Source: Psychrobacter sp. (lineage in GTDB: Bacteria; Pseudomonadota; Gammaproteobacteria; Pseudomonadales; Moraxellaceae). From it: 43,050 bases of DNA. Where the stretch lies: assembly GCA_029267175.1 (NCBI GenBank), contig JARIDJ010000087.1, forward strand, positions 1 through 43,050, in the 5' to 3' direction. The position numbers were made by a program, and so were the translations under genes. Shown in pieces: positions 1 through 8,741 of the stretch. The notes under the pieces are model-generated. The model worked only from the letters and a program-made list of their open reading frames with translations, did not search any database and was not told the origin of the DNA. How positions within the stretch are numbered: the stretch's first letter is position 1; each line of letters opens with the position of its first letter.

Positions 1-58
1 TCGCAATCGGTGCGCGGGGCACACCCTACAAAAACTTATCGACAAGTACTTTTTTGCT

Positions 59-1252
59 TTAAGAGTTAACATCTGTTAAACACCACAAAGAAGTAATCTC
101 AGCACTACGCGCTGCATATAGCGGATCGGTCTCATCTTGGCTACGACTGTGCTTAGCCTCAGTGTCGAGACGGTATTTTACTTTTAGGCCAGCCTCTTCA
201 ATCCAGCTTAATAACTCATCACAAGTACGCAGCTGCAAATGCTCAGCCAAATCCGAGAGAATTAACCAAACTTCTCCGCGTTCAGCTAAGTGCTGTTTTA
301 CGCCTTGCAGCAATCCACGCAGCATCTTGCTTTGTTCATCATAAACGGAGTATTCAAGCGGCGAGGTTGGTTTGGCAGGTAGCCAAGGCGGATTACAAAC
401 AATCAAATTAGCTAACGGTGCGTCAGTAGGAAATAGATCGGCTTGCTGCAGCTGCACACTATCTAATTTTGAACGCTCAAAGTTATCTTCAGCACACGTA
501 AGCGCGCGTGGATTTAAGTCGGTGGCGATAATTTGTTTTATGCCGCGCTGCGCTAAAACTATTGCCAGCAATCCGGTACCTGTACCGATATCATAAGCGA
601 TATCATGAACGGTTGGTAGCGGCGCATCGAGTAGCAGCTGTACATACTCGTGACGGGTGGGCGCAAAGACGCCGTAATGCGGAAATATCGATAAGTCTAA
701 AGCTTTAATCGGCACGCCTTTCTCGCGCCATCCGGCTGCGCCTAACGCCCCTTGCAAATCACGGAACGATAGCACACACGTCTTATCTTCTTTATCTAGC
801 GCTCCAAAAGCGGCTATACAAGCCTTATTAAACTCAGGAGCACGGCGCAGTTGGCTAATATAATCAACATCAAGCTCTAGTAGCAAACGGCTTAACAGGC
901 GTGAGCGCTGAGCGGTAGTTTGGCGCTGCTGATGAAACAGGTTTGGAATATCTTTTGATTTCTCTATGGACTGACTGGCGGCTTTGCTTAATCTACGTTT
1001 TTCAGAACGCTGTTCTGTGCGCTCAATACGGCGAGTAATAGCTTGCAATAGTTGCCGCGCATTATGAAAATCGCCACGATAGAGCATCGAAGTACCGGCG
1101 CAGGCCAGCCGATAAGCTTCATCCGCTGTAGTTTTATCATCGACTAACACCAGACGCGCAGGCGGTAGATGAGCACTTGCAGATAACCAGCGAGCATGAT
1201 GTAAATCGTTATTCTCAGACCACTGCACATACTGCTTTTCTATGGCTATCAC
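59..1252 (-). CDS. Class I SAM-dependent methyltransferase (HemK/PrmC-like fold)
   Basis: The 397-residue protein has a long N-terminal region of about 200 residues with no motif I recognise. A Rossmann methyltransferase domain follows. Motif I (DIGTGTG) lies near residue 220, and the acidic residue ending beta-2 is in ATDLNPRA. The catalytic NPPW motif begins at residue 287. NPP[YFW] is typical of enzymes that methylate a planar amide or exocyclic nitrogen (HemK/PrmC, RsmC, RlmG), so a translation factor, rRNA or DNA base is the likely target; the exact substrate cannot be read from sequence. The start is GTG at 1252, supported by an AAGGTAG-like ribosome binding site a few bases upstream; no in-frame ATG lies nearby. 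It heads the minus-strand group that continues with tusA, but 80 bases separate the two genes. Family assignment is firm, substrate unknown. Confidence 0.85.
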   Translation of the reverse strand: MIAIEKQYVQWSENNDLHHARWLSASAHLPPARLVLVDDKTTADEAYRLACAGTSMLYRGDFHNARQLLQAITRRIERTEQRSEKRRLSKAASQSIEKSKDIPNLFHQQRQTTAQRSRLLSRLLLELDVDYISQLRRAPEFNKACIAAFGALDKEDKTCVLSFRDLQGALGAAGWREKGVPIKALDLSIFPHYGVFAPTRHEYVQLLLDAPLPTVHDIAYDIGTGTGLLAIVLAQRGIKQIIATDLNPRALTCAEDNFERSKLDSVQLQQADLFPTDAPLANLIVCNPPWLPAKPTSPLEYSVYDEQSKMLRGLLQGVKQHLAERGEVWLILSDLAEHLQLRTCDELLSWIEEAGLKVKYRLDTEAKHSRSQDETDPLYAARSAEITSLWCLTDVNS

Positions 1253-1331
1253 ATCATCTACCTTTATTTTATGAATGAGGCTTTCCTTACAATACGCTAA
1301 ATACTAATTACTAAATAATACGCACTAAACA

Positions 1332-1682
1332 TCAGGCACTTTTTTTCTTTACCAAATAACGATATAGCGTTGCGCTAGACGGTTCATTGGCATCGCTGTC
1401 AATAGTAATCTCATCAAGATCTACTGCCAGATCTACCTTTTCAGCGACAGTTTCTTGATAAACCAATTCATGACCTAAATGGCGACAAAAATTAGGAATA
1501 TCGCGAGTCGTCGCCGGATCGGTCGCCAGTATTTCGATGATCTCACCGTTATCCGCTTGGCGAATAGTACGATGCAGCATCATGACAGGCTCTGGACAAA
1601 TCAGTCCTTGCGTATCCAAATGATGGTTGATTAGAGTATCTGCTATAGAAGTCGTCATAGTCGTAGCTTTATAAATAGTCAT
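1332..1682 (-). CDS. tusA: Sulfurtransferase TusA
   Basis: TusA accepts persulfide sulfur from a cysteine desulfurase on one cysteine and passes it to the TusBCD relay for 2-thiouridine formation on tRNA and for other sulfur pathways. The signature GLICPEP carries the active-site cysteine at residue 29, and the downstream [12 protein letters not shown] block is close to the E. coli protein. The C-terminal YRYLVKK matches the E. coli ending. Between the last helix and that ending sits an acidic insertion of about 20-25 residues rich in Asp and Glu, absent from the roughly 81-residue E. coli protein. Two in-frame ATGs are possible (1682 and 1658) and neither has a clear ribosome binding site; the second gives a length closer to the family. 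No tusBCD is visible here. Confidence 0.88.
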   Translation of the reverse strand: MTIYKATTMTTSIADTLINHHLDTQGLICPEPVMMLHRTIRQADNGEIIEILATDPATTRDIPNFCRHLGHELVYQETVAEKVDLAVDLDEITIDSDANEPSSATLYRYLVKKKSA

Positions 1683-1744
1683 TAAATGAGTGTTAAATAG
1701 TTATGGAAAGAATGATTAATAAAGAAAAGGTTTCGCTGCTTAAA

Positions 1745-2272
1745 TTAAGCATTAGGAGGTGTCTGTTCAAAATCTTTTGCATTGTTAGTAGTCTCTATAT
1801 CGCTACTGGTTTCATTCGCTGTTTCTGCCTCGACAAAATCGAAAAAGCGCTTAAAGCTGACTTTAAATAAAAAAGCCACGCCAAGCCAAGAAGCCAACCC
1901 TAACCAAGCGGTATCGGCAAATAATAGCCCGCCGATAAGAATAATGCTCGACACCCCAATAGTCATAATGACCATCGATGACTGACTGAGACGATAGCGA
2001 TAAATCACAAAGGCATTATAAATAGTAATCGGAATCGTCAGCGCGATTAGAATAAAAGGCAAATTATAAAACAGCCGATAAAGCAGCTGATTGTCATGAA
2101 AGATTTTGATACTAGCGATAGTGCCAAACACCACAAAAGCCACTAACGCCGCCAATATCATATAAATGGCGATCTTGTTCGCCTTTTGCGCGCCTTTGAT
2201 ACGGGCGATAGCTAGCGGAGGGATACCATAAGGGCTTGCTTGGTGCGGGGCAGTGGTCATAAGATCAGTCAT
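1745..2272 (-). CDS. Hypothetical four-helix inner-membrane protein
   Basis: The 175-residue protein is not one I recognise. Four hydrophobic stretches suggest four transmembrane helices, starting near residue 33 (IAIYMILAALVAFVVFG) and ending with GLASWLGVAFLFKVSF. The N-terminus is short and polar. The C-terminal 35 residues are acidic and Asn/Thr-rich, probably a cytoplasmic disordered tail. The ATG at 2272 is the first of two close Met codons (residues 1 and 5). It lies between tusA and ruvX on the same strand with gaps of 62 and 39 bases, so co-transcription with ruvX is plausible. There is no enzymatic motif. Confidence 0.7.
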   Translation of the reverse strand: MTDLMTTAPHQASPYGIPPLAIARIKGAQKANKIAIYMILAALVAFVVFGTIASIKIFHDNQLLYRLFYNLPFILIALTIPITIYNAFVIYRYRLSQSSMVIMTIGVSSIILIGGLLFADTAWLGLASWLGVAFLFKVSFKRFFDFVEAETANETSSDIETTNNAKDFEQTPPNA

Positions 2273-2311
2273 TTATCCGTATAAAATTAACAGAGATTAA
2301 AGTAAGGTTGG

Positions 2312-2872
2312 CTAATCCGCTTTGATAGTATCAATTGCCATAGCGCTATTGGGATCAGAGAAGTAAGTTGATAATAAAATACAGGCCGAGATATCATCGA
2401 TAGCATCGCGCTCATTGTCCATCCAGCCATTGTCCCAAGCTATCTCGCGTGCTGCTACTGATGTCAGTCGCTCATCACACATCCTAACTACTACTGGCAT
2501 GTGCTGCTCCATCAGCCTATGCGCTAAGCGGCGAGCGAACTTATGCGTGCGCCTGCTTAGCATCGAGCGGCTACCGTCCATATTCAGTGGCAGACCCACG
2601 ATAACTTGAGTGACGCCCCAGGTTTTTATAATGCCAATTAGGTTATCCCAATCAGGCTGACCATTGTTCATTGCCAAAATATCAAAGGCACGCGCCGTTT
2701 CGGTAACACTATTACCTAGCGCCATCCCCATCTTTTTTACCCCATAATCTAGGCCCAAAATAAGATGGTCTTTTGGCTGTACCTCTAGTGCTGCCAGCGC
2801 ACCACTATCGTCAGCACCATTAACAGGCAGCTCTACCGCTTTATTATCAGTAATCAAGGTACTATCTACCAT
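2312..2872 (-). CDS. ruvX: RuvX/YqgF RNase H-fold nuclease (putative Holliday junction resolvase, pre-16S rRNA processing)
   Basis: YqgF-family enzymes have an RNase H fold and have been implicated in 5'-end maturation of 16S rRNA and in Holliday junction cleavage. The first catalytic Asp is D42 in LGLDYGVKKMG. VIVGLPLNMDG and CDERLTS follow, and the last acidic pair is in RDAIDDISA. The protein has 186 residues against about 138 in E. coli; the difference is an N-terminal extension of about 35 residues without motifs. The ATG at 2872 has an AGGAAGA-like binding site upstream, which supports the long form. The yqgE-ruvX order is the same as in E. coli. The gap to yqgE is 58 bases and suggests one transcript. 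Confidence 0.92.
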   Translation of the reverse strand: MVDSTLITDNKAVELPVNGADDSGALAALEVQPKDHLILGLDYGVKKMGMALGNSVTETARAFDILAMNNGQPDWDNLIGIIKTWGVTQVIVGLPLNMDGSRSMLSRRTHKFARRLAHRLMEQHMPVVVRMCDERLTSVAAREIAWDNGWMDNERDAIDDISACILLSTYFSDPNSAMAIDTIKAD

Positions 2873-2930
2873 AAAAAAGCATCTTCCTATATTCGTTAAA
2901 GCTATTATTTAAATGACGCAATCTAGGCCA

Positions 2931-3494
2931 TTAAGCATGTCCAATATCACTACTTAAATAGTCAAAATTAACGCCTATTTTATCAGCGGCAAGCTGCCAA
3001 CGCTCATCGAATGGCGTATCAAACAAGATAGTAAGATCTGCCGGACAAACTAGCCAGTCGCCATTACTAAGCTCACGATCTAGCTGTTTTTTACCCCAGC
3101 TAGCATGACCCAAGCACAGCTGATAATGGCCAACGCCTTGGCCTGCAGCGATACGTTTGAGCACATCTTGACTAGTGGTAATGCAGACATTCTCTGAGAT
3201 GGCAAAGGAAGATGCCCATTCCGGTTGACCGGTATGCAATACAAAGCCAACCTCAGGATACATAGGACCGCCCTCAAGTGCCAAATCTTCCATTACTTGC
3301 GGGTCAGTGACCTCAATATTTAAGTCCTCCAATAGTTTGCCGACCCGCGCATTCTCTAACGGGCGATTAACCATAAGACCTAGAGCGCCATGCTTGTCAT
3401 GGCGACAAATATAAATCAGCGCCTGCTCAAACCTTGGGTCTGGCAGCTCTGGCGCGGCAATCAAGAAGTGATGAGTTAAATTAGCAGTAGACAT
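2931..3494 (-). CDS. yqgE: YqgE/AlgH family protein
   Basis: This belongs to the UPF0301 (AlgH/YqgE) family. Its molecular function is unsettled; in Pseudomonas it was named as a regulator of alginate production. The N-terminal [15 protein letters not shown] block, [10 protein letters not shown] and the GGP(M)YPEVGFVLH stretch are characteristic. Taking the internal ATG at 3494 gives 187 residues, the same as E. coli YqgE; a GTG five codons upstream (3509) is the alternative. [15 protein letters not shown] near the C-terminus is also family-typical. It sits immediately upstream of ruvX in the conserved order and about 90 bases downstream of the stop of recN, same strand. Confidence 0.9.
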   Translation of the reverse strand: MSTANLTHHFLIAAPELPDPRFEQALIYICRHDKHGALGLMVNRPLENARVGKLLEDLNIEVTDPQVMEDLALEGGPMYPEVGFVLHTGQPEWASSFAISENVCITTSQDVLKRIAAGQGVGHYQLCLGHASWGKKQLDRELSNGDWLVCPADLTILFDTPFDERWQLAADKIGVNFDYLSSDIGHA

Positions 3495-3581
3495 AGGTAC
3501 CAAGACCACATAAAAAGGTAGATACTACTATATGGCACTCTTAGCTCGAAAATCAACAAGCGTTTTTAGTCAAGTAAACGG

Positions 3582-5261
3582 CTACTTAACATCGGTGAGT
3601 AAGCTACGCGCATGGTCACGCGTGACCTCAGTAATCGTTACGCCGCCTGACATTCTCGCCAGCTCATCGACTTGTGCGCTACCGGTCAGTATCACAAGCT
3701 CGCTTTGCGTTTGCTCATGATGATGCTTTTGTACCAAGATATGTTGATGCGCCTGCGCCGCTACTTGCGCTTGATGGGTAATAGCCAGTAGCTGCTGAGT
3801 TTGCCCTAGGGTGCGCAGCAGCTCACCGACCACTTGCGCGGTGCCGCCACTGATACCAACATCGACTTCATCGAAGACTAGCATCGGCTTGGCGGCATTA
3901 TTATCGCTACTAATCGCTTGCAAAACCTGCATCACTAATGCCATACGCGACAGCTCACCTCCTGAGGCAATCTTATGCAAAGGCTGCATCGGCATACCAA
4001 CGTTAGCGCTAAATAACAGCTCGATATCGTAGTAGCCTTGCGCGTTGTAAGCAGCTTCTGTGGGCTTTTTAGTGAAGACAAATTCGCAGCGCGCATTCGG
4101 TAACGCTAGTGGCTGCAATTGTGCGACTAATTGTGCACAAATCGCAGGGGCAGCTTTGGCTCGAGCCTTATGCAGCGCTTTTGCAGAAGTTAAATACTCT
4201 TGCCAAGCCTCGTCGATTTGTGCTGCCAAAGCATCGCTAGAAGGTTCATTCTCTAGTTGCTCTAGCTGCTGCTGCCAGTCATGAGCTTCCGTAACCAAGT
4301 CACTAGCAGGCAAGCCATGCTTACGCGACAGACGGTGGCCTAAGCTTATGAGGTTATCGAGGGTCTGCAAGCGCTCAGGATCAGGCAATTGCTGCTCGGC
4401 ATAATCTGACAGCATCGCGGTAACTTCGGTGATTTGTTGCTGCGCTAGATGTAGCTGCTCTGAGGCTTGCTCAAAGGTCTGGCTAACGCCTAATTGATTA
4501 TCACAAAGCTTGATCGCTTGCCCAAGCAAGGTCATGACATCCGGCTCATCGCCGTCGTTATCAAGCAAGTGTAGACCGTGACTGGCCTCGATCATTAGCG
4601 CTTCGATGTTAGATAGCTCTTCATGCTCGGCTTCTATCTCGTTATAGTCGACTGCAAGTAGCGGCGCAATGTCGGCTAATTGACTTTGCAATAATTGCAT
4701 ACGATCTTGGCGCTGAGCGGCGCGGCTAGCGATATCATCAGCGCGGCGCTTGAGCTGTTGATACTGCTGATAGTGAGTGGCAGTTTGGGCGACTAAAGGC
4801 GTTATCTGCGCCATCTCATCTAGCCACTGCACTACAAACTGTGGTTTTAATAGCGCTTGCTGGGCATGTTGGCTATGAATATTAACCAGCAACACGCCCA
4901 AGCTTTTGAGCTCCGCTAGGCTGACCGGCGCGCCATTGAGCCAAGCTTTTGAGCGGCCACTATTGCTAAGCTGACGGCGAATAAGCACTTCAGGCTCCTC
5001 CAAAGTGCGCTCATTACTAGCAAACCAATCGGCAACGACTGAATTATCAGTGACATCAAACTGCGCATAAATATCAGCATGCGCGGCTCCATGTCGCACC
5101 ATCGCACTATCAGCGCGCTCACCTATACACAGCGATAGCGCATCGAGCAATAGCGACTTGCCAGCGCCGGTCTCGCCAGTGATTACGTTAAAACCTTCGG
5201 CAACACTAAGTTCATGCTCAGCGATTAGCGCAAATTGGTACAAGGTTAATGATAACAGCAT
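3582..5261 (-). CDS. recN: DNA repair ATPase RecN
   Basis: RecN is an SMC-like ATPase that acts with RecA on DNA double-strand breaks. The Walker A motif GETGAGKS covers residues 29-36. A long central region rich in Gln, Leu and Ala (about residues 150-380) forms the coiled-coil arms. The C-terminal half carries the ABC signature-type ASGGELSRMALVMQ, Walker B in PMLVFDEVDVGISGG, and the D/H-loop region LLAITHQAQVAAQAH. With the ATG at 5261 the protein has 559 residues, normal for the family. An AGAGG binding site lies 7 bases upstream of this ATG, while a TTG one codon earlier is less likely. It is probably the first gene of the recN-yqgE-ruvX group. I see no clear LexA box upstream, so SOS control is not supported by what I can read. 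Confidence 0.95.
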   Translation of the reverse strand: MLLSLTLYQFALIAEHELSVAEGFNVITGETGAGKSLLLDALSLCIGERADSAMVRHGAAHADIYAQFDVTDNSVVADWFASNERTLEEPEVLIRRQLSNSGRSKAWLNGAPVSLAELKSLGVLLVNIHSQHAQQALLKPQFVVQWLDEMAQITPLVAQTATHYQQYQQLKRRADDIASRAAQRQDRMQLLQSQLADIAPLLAVDYNEIEAEHEELSNIEALMIEASHGLHLLDNDGDEPDVMTLLGQAIKLCDNQLGVSQTFEQASEQLHLAQQQITEVTAMLSDYAEQQLPDPERLQTLDNLISLGHRLSRKHGLPASDLVTEAHDWQQQLEQLENEPSSDALAAQIDEAWQEYLTSAKALHKARAKAAPAICAQLVAQLQPLALPNARCEFVFTKKPTEAAYNAQGYYDIELLFSANVGMPMQPLHKIASGGELSRMALVMQVLQAISSDNNAAKPMLVFDEVDVGISGGTAQVVGELLRTLGQTQQLLAITHQAQVAAQAHQHILVQKHHHEQTQSELVILTGSAQVDELARMSGGVTITEVTRDHARSLLTDVK

Positions 5262-5853
5262 CAAAGCCTCTCATAACAGACAATAGGTGACTAAAAATTA
5301 TAGCGAGCGGCGTACCGCAAAGGCATAAAAAACCAGCTAATTGGCAGCATCAAGTGATTATTATAGGGGAATATTAGATAGGATAGAGGAATAAATATCG
5401 TTTTGTAGCTAAGAATTAGCAGTAAAGACTACTAAAGGATAACTATCATCAGTATTAACTTATCTAGCAGAATTTAGTTATTTTACAACACTATAGCCGC
5501 CATTATTAGCTTTTACTGTTAAAAAATACATTTAACCAAGCCATCAATTAAGCCTTTACTAGAACTCTAGCTTTGAGATAGCCTCACGCCAATTAATAAT
5601 ATTTCATCCGCCCTTTAACAAACTTTGCAGATATAATGTGGTAGCATAATCTCACCTAATCACAAAACTCTGTCACTCTACCTTTTGTTAAAAAGATGCT
5701 TTCATGCAGCAAAAGTAGCAAGGTTAGGACAATAGTTTATAGGCAGTTTTAGTAGGTAAAAATAAATAGTAATAACTCTTAAAGATCGAAGTAAGCTCTA
5801 AATGGAGCACTTATTTTTTAGTTTAGCAATAATTATTTGATAAGGAAGCCACT
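5262..5853. other. Intergenic region between divergent recN and ppnP
   Basis: This is about 590 bases of AT-rich sequence between two divergently transcribed genes. No ORF has both a ribosome binding site and recognisable content. A weak sigma70-like pair, TTGAGA at 5573 and TAATAT at 5597 with an 18-base spacer, reads toward ppnP but would leave a leader of about 245 bases. No convincing RNA gene or long hairpin was found. It must hold the promoters of both genes. Confidence 0.5.
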
Positions 5854-6189
5854 ATGCCAGCGGCAAAGTTTACCAATGTGACCGTCAATGCTCAGGCCAC
5901 AATATCGTATGATGGACGTTGTTCGAGCCACACTATTATGTTTGAAAGCGGTCAGCATAAGACCTTGGGGGTTATCCTGCCTTGCGATAGCAGCGTAGAA
6001 CAATATCACTTTAGTACCAACACCTCTGAGCGTATCGAAATTATCAGCGGCGAGTGTGAAGTCAAGATCAATGGTGATGAGGATTTTAGCTACTACCGCG
6101 CAGGTCAATCTTTTGTGGTAGAAGGCAATAGCAGCTTTAACTTGCGTACTGAAGAGATCGTCCAATATATTTGCCATCTAGAAGGCTAA
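5854..6189 (+). CDS. ppnP: Pyrimidine/purine nucleoside phosphorylase PpnP
   Basis: PpnP (formerly YaiE, DUF1255) is a small cupin that phosphorolyses a broad set of nucleosides to free base and ribose 1-phosphate. The family features are TLGVILPC near residue 38, the cupin block ERIEIISGECEVKING (about 61-76), YYRAGQSFVVEGNSSF and the ending VQYICHLEG. It has 111 residues against 94 in E. coli, slightly longer in the N-terminal half. The ATG at 5854 has a good AAGGAAG binding site 6 bases upstream. It stands alone ahead of rlmB with a gap of 58 bases. Confidence 0.93.
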   Translation: MPAAKFTNVTVNAQATISYDGRCSSHTIMFESGQHKTLGVILPCDSSVEQYHFSTNTSERIEIISGECEVKINGDEDFSYYRAGQSFVVEGNSSFNLRTEEIVQYICHLEG

Positions 6190-6247
6190 GCGCTTAAAAC
6201 GTTAGCCTGCTTAGACCTTATTCATTTGCTAATTAATAGGCCAATTT

Positions 6248-7018
6248 ATGGCAAAACCCAGTTATTTTTATGGTATTCACGCCATTGATGCTTTACTTGA
6301 GCATCGTTCTTTAGAGGCTTTAAGTTTATTTGTGCAGCAGGGCCGTGAAAGTGATAGCCATGTGCAAGCTATTATGGCTACAGCAAAGGACAATGGCGTC
6401 AGTATTCAGCCTACCCAAAAAGACAAGCTCACTCAATTGTGTGGGAGTCCGCAGCATCAAGGCGTGGTTATGCAGGCACGTCCGTTAGCTTTTGCTGATG
6501 AAGGGCTGCTAGATAAAGTCATGGCGCAAGACAACTGCTTATTGTTGGTGCTCGATCAGATTACCGATGCCCATAATTTTGGCGCTTGTTTGCGCACGGC
6601 AGTAGCGATGGGCGTTGATGCAGTAGTCTGTCCTAAGCATCATGCCGCAAGCCTAACGCCAACGGTAGCTAAGGTTTCAGTGGGCGCAGCGGAGATGATG
6701 CCGATTATTAGTGTTACTAATCTAGCGCGGACGTTAGCGCAGATCAAGAGTGCAGGAGTATTCGTTTTTGGCACCGCTTTAGAGGCTCACGCAAAGCCAA
6801 TACATCAGGCTGATATGACCGGCAAAACGGCGTTAATCATGGGATCTGAAGGCGAGGGCATGCGCCGATTGACCCTTGAGAGCTGTGATGAGCTCGTTTA
6901 CATACCGATGCTAGGTAACGCACAGGGCAACCTACAAAGCCTAAACGTGAGCGTAGCTACCGGTATGGCGCTCTATGAGATCAATCGGCAGCGAACTTTA
7001 GCTGCTGAGCAAGACTAA
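6248..7018 (+). CDS. rlmB: 23S rRNA (guanosine-2'-O)-methyltransferase RlmB
   Basis: This SPOUT (TrmH-family) enzyme 2'-O-methylates G2251 (E. coli numbering) in the peptidyl-transferase P loop of 23S rRNA. The N-terminal substrate-binding domain starts FYGIHAIDALLEH. The knot domain carries motif 1 LDQITDAHNFGACLRTA, motif 2 IMGSEGEGMRR and motif 3 QSLNVSVATGMALYE. The length of 256 residues is close to E. coli (243). The last 38 bases overlap the end of coaE on the other strand, so its 3' end and terminator region are shared with a convergent gene. The ATG at 6248 has only a weak upstream TAGG. Confidence 0.95.
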   Translation: MAKPSYFYGIHAIDALLEHRSLEALSLFVQQGRESDSHVQAIMATAKDNGVSIQPTQKDKLTQLCGSPQHQGVVMQARPLAFADEGLLDKVMAQDNCLLLVLDQITDAHNFGACLRTAVAMGVDAVVCPKHHAASLTPTVAKVSVGAAEMMPIISVTNLARTLAQIKSAGVFVFGTALEAHAKPIHQADMTGKTALIMGSEGEGMRRLTLESCDELVYIPMLGNAQGNLQSLNVSVATGMALYEINRQRTLAAEQD

Positions 7019-7691
7019 GATAATTTTGATGTAGCGGCTTAAGTTGCAGATGCAGCGCCGCTAAATCATTGTCATTGACCACCACATCATCAGCATGGCT
7101 ATTACGTTCTTCACGGCTTAACTGATTAGCCATAATCGCCTTAATCTTTACTGCACTTTGATCATCACGCAGGCTGGCTCGCTCAAGTTGAGTCTCTACG
7201 CTAGCATCGACCACCAAAATACGCTGACATAGATTAGCTAGGCCCGCTTCTGCCGCCTCTATTAACAGTGGCGCTGAGAGAATAATATACTCAGAAGTGC
7301 TAGCCGCTAGCTGTTCTTTGGCCGCCTCTCTTATCGCTGGATGAGTGATAGCTTCTAGCTCAATAAGTGCTTCAGGATTGGCAAAGACATGCGTTCTCAT
7401 CGCTGCACGATCCATCTCACCTTGCTCATTAATAGCCCAATCGCCAAACTTTCTTTGTATACGGCGCAAAGTATCGCTACCTTTAGCAACCACTTCATGG
7501 GCGATAACATCGGCATCGATGATGTCTATGCCTTGCTCAGCAAACCAGGCACTAGTGGCCGATTTGCCGCTACCTATGCCGCCAGTCAAACCTACCACTA
7601 ACTTTTTACTTTTGCCATTGTTCATAGTTTGTGGACGTAAGGTGGAATCAAAGTAATAAGCTTGCGAGGAAGAGCGATTATTTGTAGTCAT
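6981..7691 (-). CDS. coaE: Dephospho-CoA kinase CoaE
   Basis: CoaE phosphorylates the 3'-hydroxyl of the dephospho-CoA ribose, the last step of coenzyme A synthesis. The P-loop GGIGSGKS spans residues 37-44 counted from the first ATG. DADVIAHEVV and THPAIREA are typical of the family, and SAPLLIEA and the lid region RDDQSA follow. From the ATG at 7691 the protein has 236 residues with a 30-residue polar N-terminus. A second ATG at 7625 gives 214 residues, closer to E. coli (206), and may be the real start; neither has a strong binding site. It follows pilD in the order pilB-pilC-pilD-coaE, as in Pseudomonas. Confidence 0.94.
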   Translation of the reverse strand: MTTNNRSSSQAYYFDSTLRPQTMNNGKSKKLVVGLTGGIGSGKSATSAWFAEQGIDIIDADVIAHEVVAKGSDTLRRIQRKFGDWAINEQGEMDRAAMRTHVFANPEALIELEAITHPAIREAAKEQLAASTSEYIILSAPLLIEAAEAGLANLCQRILVVDASVETQLERASLRDDQSAVKIKAIMANQLSREERNSHADDVVVNDNDLAALHLQLKPLHQNYLSLAQQLKFAAD

Positions 7692-7772
7692 AAGAGTAAC
7701 TTATTTAGTCAATAAAATAAAAGAAGCCATAAAAGTTAAAAGCTAATAATTAAAATCTGCTAATTAAAACCA

Positions 7773-8672
7773 TCAGGCATACATGTTCAAATACCAATTA
7801 ACGATATCTGTCCCATATAATAAAGCAATAATCCCAGCGATAGCGATATAAGGACCGAAGGCAAAAGGTTTACTTTCACCTTGTTTTTTCATCAAGATAA
7901 TACCAACGATTGAGCCTAATAATGACGATAACAAAATAATTAACGGTAGCATCACAGGTCCAAGCCAAGCGCCAAGTACTGCTAGTAGCTTAAAGTCGCC
8001 CTGACCCATACCGTGCTTTTTGGTAATAAGATAAAATATCTTTACCACTATCCATAATGACAAAAATCCTATCAATAAGCCCCAAATGGACTCAATAGGG
8101 CTGACAAACCAGCTTTGCGAATTGACCGCTAGTCCTAGGCCTGCTAATGGAAAAGTCAATCTATCAGGTAGCAATTGCGTATCAAAATCTATGCCGGTTA
8201 GCGCAATAAGCGTCCAGACCAATACTAACGCGGACAGTCCAGGCGCAGTGACACCAAAATGATAAATCACTAACGCCGATAGCAAGGCAGTGATTAGCTC
8301 AACGATAGGATAACGTACACCGATAGCCGCTTTGCAATCAGAGCAGCGTCCTCGCAGTACCAGCCAGCTCACTAATGGTATATTCTCATACCACTTTATT
8401 TTATGAGCGCAGTGCGGACAACGCGAAGCCGGACGACTCAAAGTAATGGGTGTATCCTTAGCGACTGTTTGAGTCAAAAGGTCGGCCTGCTCAGGGTTAA
8501 TATCAGCTTGCTGCGCCATAAACTCGCTACATTCTTGCCGCCAAGCATGATACATCATCAGCGGTACACGGTGGATCACCACATTCAAAAAACTGCCTAC
8601 ACATAGACCTAATAGTCCAAACACCACGAGCGCTACGCTCATATTATTCTGTAATACTTCTATCAATTGCAT
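7773..8672 (-). CDS. pilD: Prepilin peptidase / N-methyltransferase PilD
   Basis: PilD is the inner-membrane aspartic protease that cleaves type IV prepilin leader peptides and N-methylates the new N-terminus; it also serves type II secretion pseudopilins. The N-terminal block GSFLNVVIHRVP is the family signature. Two CxxC pairs (CPHC and CSDC) flank ENIPLVSWLVLRGR, forming the zinc-binding methylase loop. The two catalytic aspartates lie in GIDFDTQLLPD and in GMGQGDFK. Several transmembrane helices follow. The length of 299 residues is normal. ATG at 8672. It lies 69 bases downstream of pilC on the same strand, in the same probable operon. Confidence 0.95.
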   Translation of the reverse strand: MQLIEVLQNNMSVALVVFGLLGLCVGSFLNVVIHRVPLMMYHAWRQECSEFMAQQADINPEQADLLTQTVAKDTPITLSRPASRCPHCAHKIKWYENIPLVSWLVLRGRCSDCKAAIGVRYPIVELITALLSALVIYHFGVTAPGLSALVLVWTLIALTGIDFDTQLLPDRLTFPLAGLGLAVNSQSWFVSPIESIWGLLIGFLSLWIVVKIFYLITKKHGMGQGDFKLLAVLGAWLGPVMLPLIILLSSLLGSIVGIILMKKQGESKPFAFGPYIAIAGIIALLYGTDIVNWYLNMYA

Positions 8673-8741
8673 TAATGGCTTGCCTTTAGCAAATAGCTTG
8701 TAGATGGTGAAATCAAACGTTTAGCAGTAAATAGTAGTCTA

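Noticed and set aside
1-58. Possible end of another gene at the window start
   Set aside because: Too short to support any coding assignment.
5573-5602. TTGAGA/TAATAT promoter for ppnP
   Set aside because: Match is weak and 250 bases from the gene; mentioned only in the intergenic note.
5833-6177. 114-residue minus-strand frame across ppnP
   Set aside because: It is fully antisense to the recognisable ppnP gene, has no ribosome binding site of its own and no family similarity.
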